DNA of 64,000 nt from Limisalsivibrio acetivorans (GTDB lineage: Bacteria; Chrysiogenota; Deferribacteres; Deferribacterales; Geovibrionaceae): assembly GCF_000421105.1 (NCBI RefSeq), contig NZ_ATWF01000001.1, forward strand, positions 2,119,407 to 2,183,406. Reading direction: 5' to 3'. Both the position numbers and the translations under genes were made by a program. Of this stretch, positions 16,762 to 25,144 are shown in pieces. The notes beneath the pieces were generated by a model. That model was not told where the DNA came from. It ran no database searches and saw nothing but the letters and a program-made list of their open reading frames with translations. Position 1 is the first letter of the stretch. Each line of letters opens with the position of its first letter.

Positions 16762-18476
16762 CAGCTGCCGCCCCCTCCGCCGCCGAAGCCGCCGCCTGAG
16801 AAACCGCCTCCACCGGAAAAGCCGCTGGAGCCGCTGCCTGCACTGGTCTGGGCAGGCTGGGAGGCCATGGTTGAGCCCATGCTGGATACGCCTCTGCTGA
16901 GGGAGTCTGCGAGGTAAACCGCTGAAAAGGTTGAGCCGTGGCGCATGGTATACCAGTCCGGCGGTTCCTTGAGGAGACCGTCAAACTTTTTGGCCCACTT
17001 ATCCGCCATGCCAAACGCTACGGCATAGGGGAGTGTTGTATTGAAATACTCAGGGTACTTGTCCATGAGCCTTTTTATCCGCGGCTTTTCGGCTCTTTCA
17101 AGAAACTCCTTAAAGCCGAGAAGGTAGCGGTATTTTATATTTCCGTCTGCTGTTTTCTTGGGCATTATCTTCCCGAAAAGTATCCCTGCAATGAGCATAA
17201 CTGCACCGGAAACGATCCATTTGAACTCGCCGGTGGTTATCGCTGTGAAGGCTGAAAGGATGAAGGCTGCAAAGCCGAGGAATATTATCCCCTTTCCTGC
17301 GAGCCTGGTGAATGGTGCGTAGAATTCATTCATACGGATATACCTGTTCAGCTCCTCTTTTGCATCCTGCATCGTGGTGTAGTAGTTGTTTTTAAGCTCA
17401 CTCAGGACTCTGTGTTTCATGCTGCCGGGGAACATTCCTCTAAACAGGATCTTCTCGAACTCCGGTGCCGTGTCCGGTATATCATTCTTTCGTGAAAAGA
17501 GAAAGTCGCTCTTTCCGAGTATGGAGTTATAGTCCTCACGCTCCTCAATGGTTATGTACCCCTCTGTTCCCCACTTGAAGAAGACGGATACGAGATCACG
17601 GTTGTCCAGCTTATCGTCAATAAGCAGACCCGCCTCGGCGGGACTCATGCCTTCGGGAGGTTTATAGCGAACAACGGTGGAGAGAGCGGTATCCCTTCCC
17701 ATGAACCACCAGATGGAGAAAAGTATAAGAATAAAGAGCAGCGGTATCACCATAAACTTATTATTCGCCAGAAACAGCCTTGTTCTCAGCCATGTGTTGC
17801 CCTTGTCCAAAACGTGCTTTGGGAGCATAACCCCTATGGTCAAGGCTTCGTTTGGGCTTAGTCTCCTTGTGGTGTGCCCTTTTATGAGGGTATCTTCTAT
17901 TGTATACTCAGCATTTGTGCCCACAGAGCCTACCCTGCCTGTGTACACAAAGGTTTCGTCCCGGTTGATGAAGGTTCCTTCGGGGAATTTTACGGTGAAT
18001 TCAGCTCTGTTTATTGTGGTCTGCCAGTGCGGGCCTATGAGATTCCAGTATACCTCAAGGGTTGTGTCGAAGAAGTTGACTGCGCCGAATACCTTGTACG
18101 ATATCTCGTAGTTCTCAACTCCGCTTACAAAAACACCCGGCGTACCTATGCGGATCCGGTAGTTACCGTTCTCTTTTGTTATCTTCTGTTCGTGCCCCCT
18201 TACGGAAATGTCGTCCACCAGGGTGATGTACTTGCCTCCGAAGGTGTTGGGTCTTTCGGCGCTACCCTTCTTTTTACCCTGTATGTATGCATAGGGGATG
18301 TCGCGGTAGATCCCCTGCCTCGGCTGGGTGAAGCGGACCCTGAGCTTTTCAGTCACGTGGATAACCGAGTTCTTTTTAACCTCAAGGGCTATATCATAGT
18401 GTTCTATGACAAAATATTCGGCATGGGCGATGGAGGAAAAGAGTAATACGATCAGAGCTGTAATCAGCCTTTTCAT
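16758..18476 (-). CDS. DUF2207 membrane protein with Gly-rich tail
   Basis: A 572-residue predicted membrane protein. A signal peptide (residues 1-19, ending SIAHA) precedes an extracytoplasmic DUF2207 beta domain to about residue 240. A membrane span follows at about 252-270 (VIPLLFILILFSIWWFMG), then a cytosolic helical region, then a pair of spans at about 400-440. The last 30 residues are almost pure Gly, Ser and Phe. LemA next door is the common partner of this family. Function is unknown; a role in envelope stress or membrane protein quality control is speculative. Confidence 0.85.
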   Translation of the reverse strand: MKRLITALIVLLFSSIAHAEYFVIEHYDIALEVKKNSVIHVTEKLRVRFTQPRQGIYRDIPYAYIQGKKKGSAERPNTFGGKYITLVDDISVRGHEQKITKENGNYRIRIGTPGVFVSGVENYEISYKVFGAVNFFDTTLEVYWNLIGPHWQTTINRAEFTVKFPEGTFINRDETFVYTGRVGSVGTNAEYTIEDTLIKGHTTRRLSPNEALTIGVMLPKHVLDKGNTWLRTRLFLANNKFMVIPLLFILILFSIWWFMGRDTALSTVVRYKPPEGMSPAEAGLLIDDKLDNRDLVSVFFKWGTEGYITIEEREDYNSILGKSDFLFSRKNDIPDTAPEFEKILFRGMFPGSMKHRVLSELKNNYYTTMQDAKEELNRYIRMNEFYAPFTRLAGKGIIFLGFAAFILSAFTAITTGEFKWIVSGAVMLIAGILFGKIMPKKTADGNIKYRYLLGFKEFLERAEKPRIKRLMDKYPEYFNTTLPYAVAFGMADKWAKKFDGLLKEPPDWYTMRHGSTFSAVYLADSLSRGVSSMGSTMASQPAQTSAGSGSSGFSGGGGFSGGGFGGGGGGSW

Positions 18477-18487
18477 CGTTCTGCTCC

Positions 18488-19036
18488 CTAGAATTTCACC
18501 TGTACGTTCTCACGTTGAGTATCCTCTATTTCGAAGTACTCCAGCTTTGTGAAGCTGAACATGTTTGCGATTATTACGGATGGGAACGTATCTGTGAGAG
18601 TGTTGAAGTCACGCACTACTGCGTTGTAATACCGCCTGGCGAGCTGGATGCTGTCCTCGGTCTCCTGCAGAGTTCTCTGGAGCTCGAGGAAGTTTGTATT
18701 CGCCTTAAGCTCCGGGTAGTTCTCGGATAATGCGAAGAGCGACTTCAGCGCTCCAGTAAGCATATTCTCTGCCTCGGCCTGCCTTTCAACACCCTGAGCA
18801 TTCATCGCCTCCGCCCGTGCCCTTGTGACCTCTTCGAAGGTATCCTTTTCATGGGAAGCGTATCCTTTAACGGTCTCCACAATGTTCGGGATAAGATCGT
18901 ATCTCCGCTTAAGCTGAACATCGATATCGCTCCAAGCGGCCTCACTCTGGTTACGGAGTGAAACGAATTTATTGTAATAGAATATAAAAAGAGCAACCAG
19001 CAGAACAACGATTACCAGAAATATAAGCCCAGCCAT
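18488..19036 (-). CDS. lemA: LemA family protein
   Basis: A 182-residue LemA protein. One N-terminal membrane helix (MAGLIFLVIVVLLVALFIFYY) leads into a helical domain with the family signatures YNxxVxLRNQSEAAWSDIDVQLKRRYDLIPNIV and LQETEDSIQLARRYYNA. The ATG at 19036 has GGAGG 7 bases upstream; the longer frame to 19168 has no such support. It lies 11 bases before the DUF2207 gene and is the first gene of the minus-strand unit that also includes hypAB. Biochemical role unknown. Confidence 0.93.
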   Translation of the reverse strand: MAGLIFLVIVVLLVALFIFYYNKFVSLRNQSEAAWSDIDVQLKRRYDLIPNIVETVKGYASHEKDTFEEVTRARAEAMNAQGVERQAEAENMLTGALKSLFALSENYPELKANTNFLELQRTLQETEDSIQLARRYYNAVVRDFNTLTDTFPSVIIANMFSFTKLEYFEIEDTQRENVQVKF

Positions 19037-19279
19037 CTTCCAGCCTCCGGTTTTGATTTGTAATATATAATAGTACAGCAACGGGTGAGGAGCGAGGCAA
19101 TTTTTAGCAAAAATTAATGTTAAATAAACAACGATAAAAACACGCCGGATGGAGGTACTAGTTCTCAATAGTCAGCGCATATAAGTGGTTTGAGGATGTA
19201 GTTAATTTAATGTATATTTTCATTGCATTAATTACTCAAACATAGCATCATTGCATGAACTCAGAAAATGGAGATGTAA

Positions 19280-19402
19280 ATATCTTGTAGCTCATGTTTT
19301 AAAAGTGGGAAAACGGACGTGCTCTCCGTTTCCAAAGGGGATGCTGAACTGGTTCAGAACACCCTTTCAAATTTCAATAAAGTTATAGACAGGATATTAT
19401 AA
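19280..19402 (+). pseudogene. Possible 3' remnant of a lost gene
   Basis: In the 415-base gap between lemA and sfrB, one frame ends with a coherent 30-residue amphipathic tail (GKTDVLSVSKGDAELVQN then TLSNFNKVIDRIL, stop 19400-19402) but is closed upstream by a TAA at 19277 and has no start. It looks like the degraded end of a coding sequence. It could equally be chance; the family is not recognised. The rest of the gap (19037-19279) is AT-rich and shows nothing else. Confidence 0.25.
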
Positions 19403-19440
19403 TTGTGTTATACGCAATTGTATACAGTATACGATTGCGT
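19398..19440 (+). promoter_or_regulatory. Promoter -10 and 29-bp palindromic operator upstream of sfrBA
   Basis: TATAAT (19398-19403) is a good -10 element; the -35 region is weak. From 19412 to 19440 a 29-base palindrome with one mismatched pair (halves ACGCAATTGTATAC and GTATACGATTGCGT around a central A) covers the expected transcription start. GTATAC half-sites of this kind are typical of GntR/FadR-type repressors. Binding there would block sfrBA transcription (inference). Confidence 0.65.
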
Positions 19441-19463
19441 GAGTTAATACCGTGGAGTGTGTG

Positions 19464-21476
19464 ATGTCGCAAGTTTGCTACGGATTTTGGAAAGACAAGG
19501 TAATTGACAACAGGGGCAAACCGAAGGAAGAGTGGAGCGAATCCCCTTTTAAGACTTCGGAGAAGTACGGCGACAAGCCTTTGAAAGCCCTCGTTGACTG
19601 GGACGGATTCCTGGTTTTCGATGAAAAGACGGACATTCTGGCTATTTTGGCTAAATATATGTTCGAGATAAGCAGCGATGGATGCTGCGGAAGGTGCTTC
19701 CCCGGACGGGTCGGAACAAGGTTGCTTGCCGAGCAGCTTATGAAGATACGTTCCGGTGCCGTTGAGGAGAAGGATCTGGACAAGGCCTATGAAATGGCTG
19801 AATCCATTAACCTTTCCGCAAAATGTACCGTTGCACCCACAGCGGCTATACCCGTTATGGGCTTTCTCAAAAACTTCCGGGATCAGGTTGAGAAGGATGT
19901 TGTCCCCTTTGAGTATGACTACCATACCCATGTTACAGCACCCTGCACTGCCGGATGCCCCGCTAATGTGCCCATCCCTGAATTTATCGAAGAGATAAAG
20001 GACCATCGCTACCTTGACGCAATCGCCACCATACGCCGCACCATGCCCCTAGCGGGTGTATGCGGACGTGTCTGTCCCCACCCCTGCGAAGATAACTGCC
20101 GCAGAGGGCTTGTGGATGAGGACCCTGTAAGCATCATGGTTCTCAAGCGTGCACCATGGGATTACGAATACTATCAGGATAAAGCCCCCAAACTCCCCGA
20201 AAAGGCGGAGCCGAAGGATAAGAAGGTCGGCATTGTCGGCGCAGGGCCTGCAGGGCTTACAGCAGCATACTACCTCACCCTTATGGGCTATGAGTGTAAG
20301 ATATACGAATGGATGCAGGAACCCGGAGGCATGGTTGCCCTCGGTATCCCTGACTACCGTGAACCTAGACACCTTCTCCGCCGTGAGGTTGATATTATAC
20401 AGTCCCTCGGCGTTGAGATAGAATACGGGCGCAAGCTCGGTGATGATGTCTCCCTTGAATACCTTAAGAAAACCTACGACGCAGTCCTCGTTACCATAGG
20501 CGCATGGAAAAGCCGTGATATGGGTATCGAAGGCGAGAAAGAGGGCTACGAGGGCGTTCTTGCCAGCGGTATCCTTTTCCTCCGCCAGCAGGCGATGGGG
20601 ATGGAAACCAACATGGAAGGCAAGAAGGTCGTTGTTGTCGGAGGTGGTAACACCGCCATCGACTGTGTTCGTGTGGCTCTGCGGGAAGGTGCAACGGATG
20701 TTAACCTTATCTACCGCCGCTCACGTAAAGAGATGCCCGCTGAGGACTACGAGATTGCCGATGCCATTGAAGAGGGCATCAACTTCCACTTCCTCTGCAA
20801 CCCCACTAAGGTTCTGACAGAGAACAACAAGGTTGTGGGTGTTGAGGCTGTGCGCATGGAGCTTGGCGAGCCGGACGAATCAGGACGAAGAAGACCCCAG
20901 CCCGTTGAGGGCTCCGAATTTATAATCGACTGTGACATTGTTATCCCCGCCATCGGTCAGTTCTCAGACCTCACCTTCCTCAAAGAGGAGGACGGTATCG
21001 AGGTTACAAAGTGGAACACCTTCAAGGTTGTGGATGATCTCTACGTCTCAAGCGATCCGCAGATATTCTCCGCAGGGGACTGCGAATGGGGACCGATGAC
21101 CGTTGTTAAGGCCATTGGCGCCGCACGCTGGTCCGCAATAATGATCGATCGCTACCTGCAGGAGGGCAAGCCCTACCTCACAGAACAGGAAACACTCCAG
21201 CTTGACCTCCAGAAGAACAACGTCTTCGATAAGAACGAGGACGTTAAAGGGCAGGAATGCCCAACTATTCCCAGGGTGCATCAGCATAAGCTCACCGGCG
21301 AAGAGAGAAGGGATAACTACGAAGAGGTCGAAAAGCCCTATACCGATAAGCAGGCCTATGACGAAGCCACAAGGTGCCTCCGCTGTGTAAGAATGGCGAT
21401 GGTTGCCCTTGAGAATGTGCGTGAACCGAAGGATGGCGATGGTGCCACCAAAAACGAAGACAGTGTAGAGGTGTAA
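19464..21476 (+). CDS. sfrB: SfrB-like FAD/NADPH oxidoreductase subunit (GltD/NuoF-tail fusion)
   Basis: A 670-residue subunit. The N-terminal part (to about 110) resembles the 4Fe-4S C-terminus of NuoF (DGCCGRCFPGRVGTRLL). Residues about 150-250 are the GltD-type N-terminal Fe-S domain with CTAGCPANVPIPEF and CGRVCPHPCEDNCRRG. Two Rossmann folds follow: GAGPAGLTAAYYL for FAD and VVGGGNTAIDCVRVA for NAD(P)H. The closest characterised system is Geobacter SfrAB, a soluble NADPH oxidoreductase first described as a Fe(III) reductase. The ATG at 19464 has GGAG 6 bases upstream, better than the GTG at 19452. It ends 3 bases before sfrA, so the two are co-translated. Confidence 0.85.
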   Translation: MSQVCYGFWKDKVIDNRGKPKEEWSESPFKTSEKYGDKPLKALVDWDGFLVFDEKTDILAILAKYMFEISSDGCCGRCFPGRVGTRLLAEQLMKIRSGAVEEKDLDKAYEMAESINLSAKCTVAPTAAIPVMGFLKNFRDQVEKDVVPFEYDYHTHVTAPCTAGCPANVPIPEFIEEIKDHRYLDAIATIRRTMPLAGVCGRVCPHPCEDNCRRGLVDEDPVSIMVLKRAPWDYEYYQDKAPKLPEKAEPKDKKVGIVGAGPAGLTAAYYLTLMGYECKIYEWMQEPGGMVALGIPDYREPRHLLRREVDIIQSLGVEIEYGRKLGDDVSLEYLKKTYDAVLVTIGAWKSRDMGIEGEKEGYEGVLASGILFLRQQAMGMETNMEGKKVVVVGGGNTAIDCVRVALREGATDVNLIYRRSRKEMPAEDYEIADAIEEGINFHFLCNPTKVLTENNKVVGVEAVRMELGEPDESGRRRPQPVEGSEFIIDCDIVIPAIGQFSDLTFLKEEDGIEVTKWNTFKVVDDLYVSSDPQIFSAGDCEWGPMTVVKAIGAARWSAIMIDRYLQEGKPYLTEQETLQLDLQKNNVFDKNEDVKGQECPTIPRVHQHKLTGEERRDNYEEVEKPYTDKQAYDEATRCLRCVRMAMVALENVREPKDGDGATKNEDSVEV

Positions 21477-21479
21477 CCG

Positions 21480-23681
21480 ATGGCTGAAATCATCATAAAC
21501 GGAAAGGAATGCACCTTTGAGAAAGGGGAGACCGTTCTGGATGTTGCTGAAAGAAACGGAATCCATATCCCCACCCTCTGCTACCTTAAAGAGGTTACAC
21601 CCATCGGAGCATGCCGTCTTTGCCTTGTGCAGGTGGACGGAGCGGAGAGGCTTCAATCAGCCTGTACCCTCTATGCTCTTGATGGAATGAAGATAGAGAC
21701 CGATAACGAGTATATCTGGAAGCACAGGAAACAGATGCTCGATTTCATACTTATCAAGCACCCCCTAGACTGCCCCATCTGCGACAAGGCTGGGGAGTGT
21801 ATGCTCCAGGATACTGCCTACGAGTTCGGTATGATGGAGGAGACCATCTCCTCTGAGAAGCCGAACGAACCCAAGGCATACTGGAACAAGATTGTATACA
21901 ACTCAAACCTCTGCGTCCTTTGCGAAAGGTGCATGAAATCCTGCCGTGAGATGACAGGATGCGCCGCTCTCGATATGGAGGACAGAGGGTTCAATAACCA
22001 TGTTGTACCCTCCAAGGGTGAAACCCTCGACTGCGATTTCTGCGGAACCTGTATCGACCGCTGCCCAGTAGGGGCTCTGCTCGACAATCAGTTCCACCAC
22101 AGCGCAAGGGTGTGGGATCTCAACGAGACAAGTACAGCCTCACCATTCTCCGCTTCGGAGGGGGATGTGGTTTACGGTGTGCGTGACGGCAAGATCGAAA
22201 GGGGCCGTTCCGTTGAGGATTCTCAGATATCATCCCAGGGCAGGTTCGCCTATAGCTATATCTACAACAAAACCAGGGTTTCAGCACCTCTGCTCAAGTC
22301 CGGTGATGAGTTCTCTGCAAAAAGCTGGGAAGAGATAGAGGAATGCCTCAAGGATAAAAACGCTGGTGAAAAGACAGCCCTCGTCATGGGCTCACGCCTC
22401 ACAAACGAAGCGATGGCCGCCTATACTGAACTCATGAAGAAACTCGGTTCTGACAAGATAATCACCGAGGCGGACTTCAACAAAGCGGTCTACATGAAGA
22501 AGTACAAGGAGAAGTTCGCCACATACAGCAACATCGGCACTTTAGAGGATCTCAAAGGCTCCGAGCTTACCTTTGTAATCGGCTCCGATCTCCGCAGGGA
22601 GGCGATAGGCCTTAAGTGGAAGGTGATGAACGCTGTGGTGCACAACGAATGCAAGCTCGTTACCGTTGGTCTTAGAAAGTATGAGTACGATGTTTTCACC
22701 GATAAGTCCCTCATGGCGGATCAGGGTAATTTTGCCCGTGTCCTTGAGGAGATAAAGAAAGGTGAGGGTAAGAAATACGAAGAGATCAGGGAGTATATCG
22801 CCGGCGCATCTAAGATATCCTTCATAGTCGGGAGTGAGTATACCCAGGCCGAGGATCAGCTCGAGGCTGTTTTTGCCTTCGCAGATTTCGTCGGTAAGGA
22901 CAAGCTCCATTGCTTCTTTAATGCAAACGATAAAACCAATACAGACGCACTCTACAGAATGGGTCTCTTCGGCGGTGGTTACACACCCGCCAAGCTTGCT
23001 GAGGATATCGAGTCCAAAAAGGCTGAGACAGTTATCCTTGCAGGATTCAACAATACTTATTCCGATGAATCGGCAGACAGGCTGGAGGATGCCCTCAAGC
23101 ATGCAGAGAACGTTATCGCAGTTGACCTCTTCAAGGATGGTTCGTCATCAGCTGCCAGCGTGATACTCCCCGCCAAAGCTGCCCTTGAAACTGAGGGTAC
23201 ATTCACCAAGATAGACGGACGTGTTGCAAAGGTGAACAAGGTCACCGAATCTGTCGGCGAGGAAAAGGCAGATGTAGAGATTGCCTCCATAATCGCCAAG
23301 GCATTCGGCGTTGAGCTCCCTTGCACCGCAGAGGATGCTTTCAATAGCCTTGTATCCGGTAAAAACGGATACCCCGCAGTTTCTTATAACGAGGTAGACG
23401 GTTGCCTCTACGCAGAAACAGCCAGCAGCTATAACGAAACACCCTACACCTTCGATGAGAAACCAAGAAAAGCTAAGGAAATAAGGGTTAAGCCGAAGTA
23501 CCACAGCGGCACTATTACCGTTAAGGCAAACTTCGATTATGAGGATGAACAGGTATCCAGGGAGTTTCACTTCAAACCGGAGAAGGATGTTATTGCAAGT
23601 GCCAACTCGTCTTTCAGCGGAAAATTCACCGAAAGCGAGGATGTTGCGAAGGGCATTGCGCTGATACCCGAGAAATACTAG
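21480..23681 (+). CDS. sfrA: SfrA-like NuoG-type iron-sulfur subunit
   Basis: A 733-residue NuoG/formate-dehydrogenase-like subunit. Residues 1-80 are a [2Fe-2S] ferredoxin (IPTLCYLKE, GACRLCLVQ, SACTLY). They are followed by the His-Cys 4Fe-4S motif HPLDCPICDKAGEC and two further clusters (CVLCERCMKSC, CDFCGTCIDRCPVGA). The remainder is a molybdopterin-oxidoreductase-like fold without recognised catalytic ligands, as in NuoG and SfrA. With SfrB it should oxidise NADPH and pass electrons to ferredoxin, quinone-linked or metal acceptors; in Geobacter this pair balances NADPH during acetate oxidation. A strong terminator follows. Confidence 0.85.
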   Translation: MAEIIINGKECTFEKGETVLDVAERNGIHIPTLCYLKEVTPIGACRLCLVQVDGAERLQSACTLYALDGMKIETDNEYIWKHRKQMLDFILIKHPLDCPICDKAGECMLQDTAYEFGMMEETISSEKPNEPKAYWNKIVYNSNLCVLCERCMKSCREMTGCAALDMEDRGFNNHVVPSKGETLDCDFCGTCIDRCPVGALLDNQFHHSARVWDLNETSTASPFSASEGDVVYGVRDGKIERGRSVEDSQISSQGRFAYSYIYNKTRVSAPLLKSGDEFSAKSWEEIEECLKDKNAGEKTALVMGSRLTNEAMAAYTELMKKLGSDKIITEADFNKAVYMKKYKEKFATYSNIGTLEDLKGSELTFVIGSDLRREAIGLKWKVMNAVVHNECKLVTVGLRKYEYDVFTDKSLMADQGNFARVLEEIKKGEGKKYEEIREYIAGASKISFIVGSEYTQAEDQLEAVFAFADFVGKDKLHCFFNANDKTNTDALYRMGLFGGGYTPAKLAEDIESKKAETVILAGFNNTYSDESADRLEDALKHAENVIAVDLFKDGSSSAASVILPAKAALETEGTFTKIDGRVAKVNKVTESVGEEKADVEIASIIAKAFGVELPCTAEDAFNSLVSGKNGYPAVSYNEVDGCLYAETASSYNETPYTFDEKPRKAKEIRVKPKYHSGTITVKANFDYEDEQVSREFHFKPEKDVIASANSSFSGKFTESEDVAKGIALIPEKY

Positions 23682-23707
23682 TAGATTAAGTTCTTATAAA
23701 TAGTAGG

Positions 23708-23733
23708 GCCCGCACAGTGTGCGGGCTTTTTTT
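23708..23733 (+). terminator. Rho-independent terminator after sfrA
   Basis: GCCCGCAC (23708-23715), loop AGT, GTGCGGGC (23719-23726) is a perfect 8-bp stem followed by seven T. Confidence 0.95.
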
Positions 23734-23739
23734 AATATA

Positions 23740-24375
23740 ATCTGGGAAATTCATCATCCTGAGAATTTCCCTGGCTGATTTAATTTATGGAATTTACCAT
23801 CCATGGAAATTCCATTGTTGTTCGAGCAAGGAGACCTTGCCCTCTCGTACTTCCGGCTACGTGAATTGAGCAGAGCCCAATTCAGCTACGCCTTCAGAGC
23901 CAACATCCAGGTTGGCTTTATTCGCCTCAACCTTAAATGCTTGATTAGCATAAGCTTTCATGGATGAAAGCGTACTACACATCAATCATTATATTTATCT
24001 TCAAAATGGGTTTTTGAGGGGTGCGGGGAACTTTGTTCCCTAAAAAGTTCCCTGCGATCTTTTGATTTACAAATCTATGGAATTTATCATCCATGGAAAT
24101 TCCATCGCCGCTACGCTTGGCAAAGCCTTCGCTCCGCTTACTTCCGGCTACGTCAGACCAGCAAAGCTGTTCTTCCTTTCGCCTTCAGAGCCAACATCCA
24201 GGTTGGCTTTATTCGCCTCAACCTTAAATGCTTGATTAGCATGAGCTTTCATGGATGAAAGCTCGCTTGCGTAAGTGAGAAGGAAGTCTCTTTCTTCGAA
24301 CGGCAGAATAATATCCATGGATGGAAAATTATTCATATAGATATAGCGGGGTGGTTTGTTCCTAAAACCACCCAT
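23740..24375 (-). repeat. Hairpin-repeat cluster (copy 3) between sfrA and the 24451 gene
   Basis: Two diverged units of the same repeat family lie between convergent genes. Hairpins: 23744-23771, 23787-23815, 23898-23917 (AGCCAAC / GTTGGCT), 23954-23971, 24026-24052, 24077-24105, 24189-24208, 24243-24264, 24306-24334 and 24349-24373 (GGGTGGTTT / AAACCACCC). On the minus strand the loops at 23787, 23898, 24077 and 24189 contain AUGGAU or CUGGAU closed by C-G (the copy at 24077 reads AUGGAU-GA), the 24349 loop is UAGGAAC, and 23744 reads CAGGAUG. The loops at 23954, 24243 and 24306 show AUGGAU on the plus strand instead. The 83-codon minus-strand frame at 24148-24399 is read-through of these hairpins, not a convincing gene. 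Confidence 0.85.
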
Positions 24376-24450
24376 TAAGTCTTTTCTATACATAATCACA
24401 TTCGAAATTATTCAGAGAGAATTAGATTTTGTGCTAGGGCACGCTATTCA

Positions 24451-24849
24451 TTAATGCGTATGCAGTCCCCCGAGGATACTTTGGAGTTCATTAAATGTAA
24501 GTATGCCTTTCTCCGCAACAGGGAGGTTACCGTCTGTATCGAAGATGAAGTAGGCGGGGGCGTCAAGTTTGGTTCTGTTGAGGAATTTCTGCTCTTCCTC
24601 TTTTTTGAAGACCATGTAGGCAGTTCTCTCGCCGTATTTCTCCACAGTGGCGCTCTTTTCCTCGATGGCTTTCTGGTATTCGGATTGGTTGGATGTGTAT
24701 TGGGCTATGCCGATACCGCCGGATTGCCTGGCCATTGCTTTAAGCACATTAATAGGTTCCTGGCTTTTCTTGAAATCGGGTATAACAGAGATTCCCATCA
24801 GTACAGCTACTACTATTACAAAAATCGGGATAAATATCTTTTTGTTCAT
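24451..24849 (-). CDS. Membrane-anchored thioredoxin-fold-like protein, no CXXC
   Basis: A 132-residue protein. Residues 1-20 (NKKIFIPIFVIVVAVLMGIS) form a signal anchor or uncleaved signal peptide, so the rest is probably periplasmic. The C-terminal DAPAYFIFDTDGNLPVAEKG resembles the last beta hairpin of thioredoxin-like proteins, but no CXXC is present. I chose the ATG at 24849 with GGAGG just upstream; the frame extends to 24945 without support. It stands alone, facing sfrA across the repeat cluster. Function unknown. Confidence 0.7.
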   Translation of the reverse strand: MNKKIFIPIFVIVVAVLMGISVIPDFKKSQEPINVLKAMARQSGGIGIAQYTSNQSEYQKAIEEKSATVEKYGERTAYMVFKKEEEQKFLNRTKLDAPAYFIFDTDGNLPVAEKGILTFNELQSILGGLHTH

Positions 24850-25144
24850 ACATGCCTCCGCACAACTATAAGAATAAATTAAAACATTAGTATCCGCTTG
24901 TAGTGAATATAGCTTCGATATTCTGCCTGCACAATGGAAAATCATACTGTAATGCTATGTTATGAGCGCATGTTAGAGTTTGATTGAACAAAAACAAGGT
25001 AAAATATACATAGGTAATGAGTATTGCACATAACTCTACCTGTCCCATACGAAGTTTTGGGGCTGATAATACGGTGAATATTGCTATTCAAACGGCATTT
25101 TGATAACCTAGGTTTAAAATAAAAACCGGTGGAGGTTTAGATAT

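Noticed and set aside
12305-24375. Insertion sequence or MITE
   Set aside because: No transposase, no consistent terminal inverted repeats and no visible target-site duplication. A REP/BIME-like origin cannot be fully excluded.
24148-24399. 83-codon minus-strand frame in the third repeat cluster
   Set aside because: Same repeat family; it shares the reading of the hairpins with the tandem units, has no ribosome site, and covers the structured elements.
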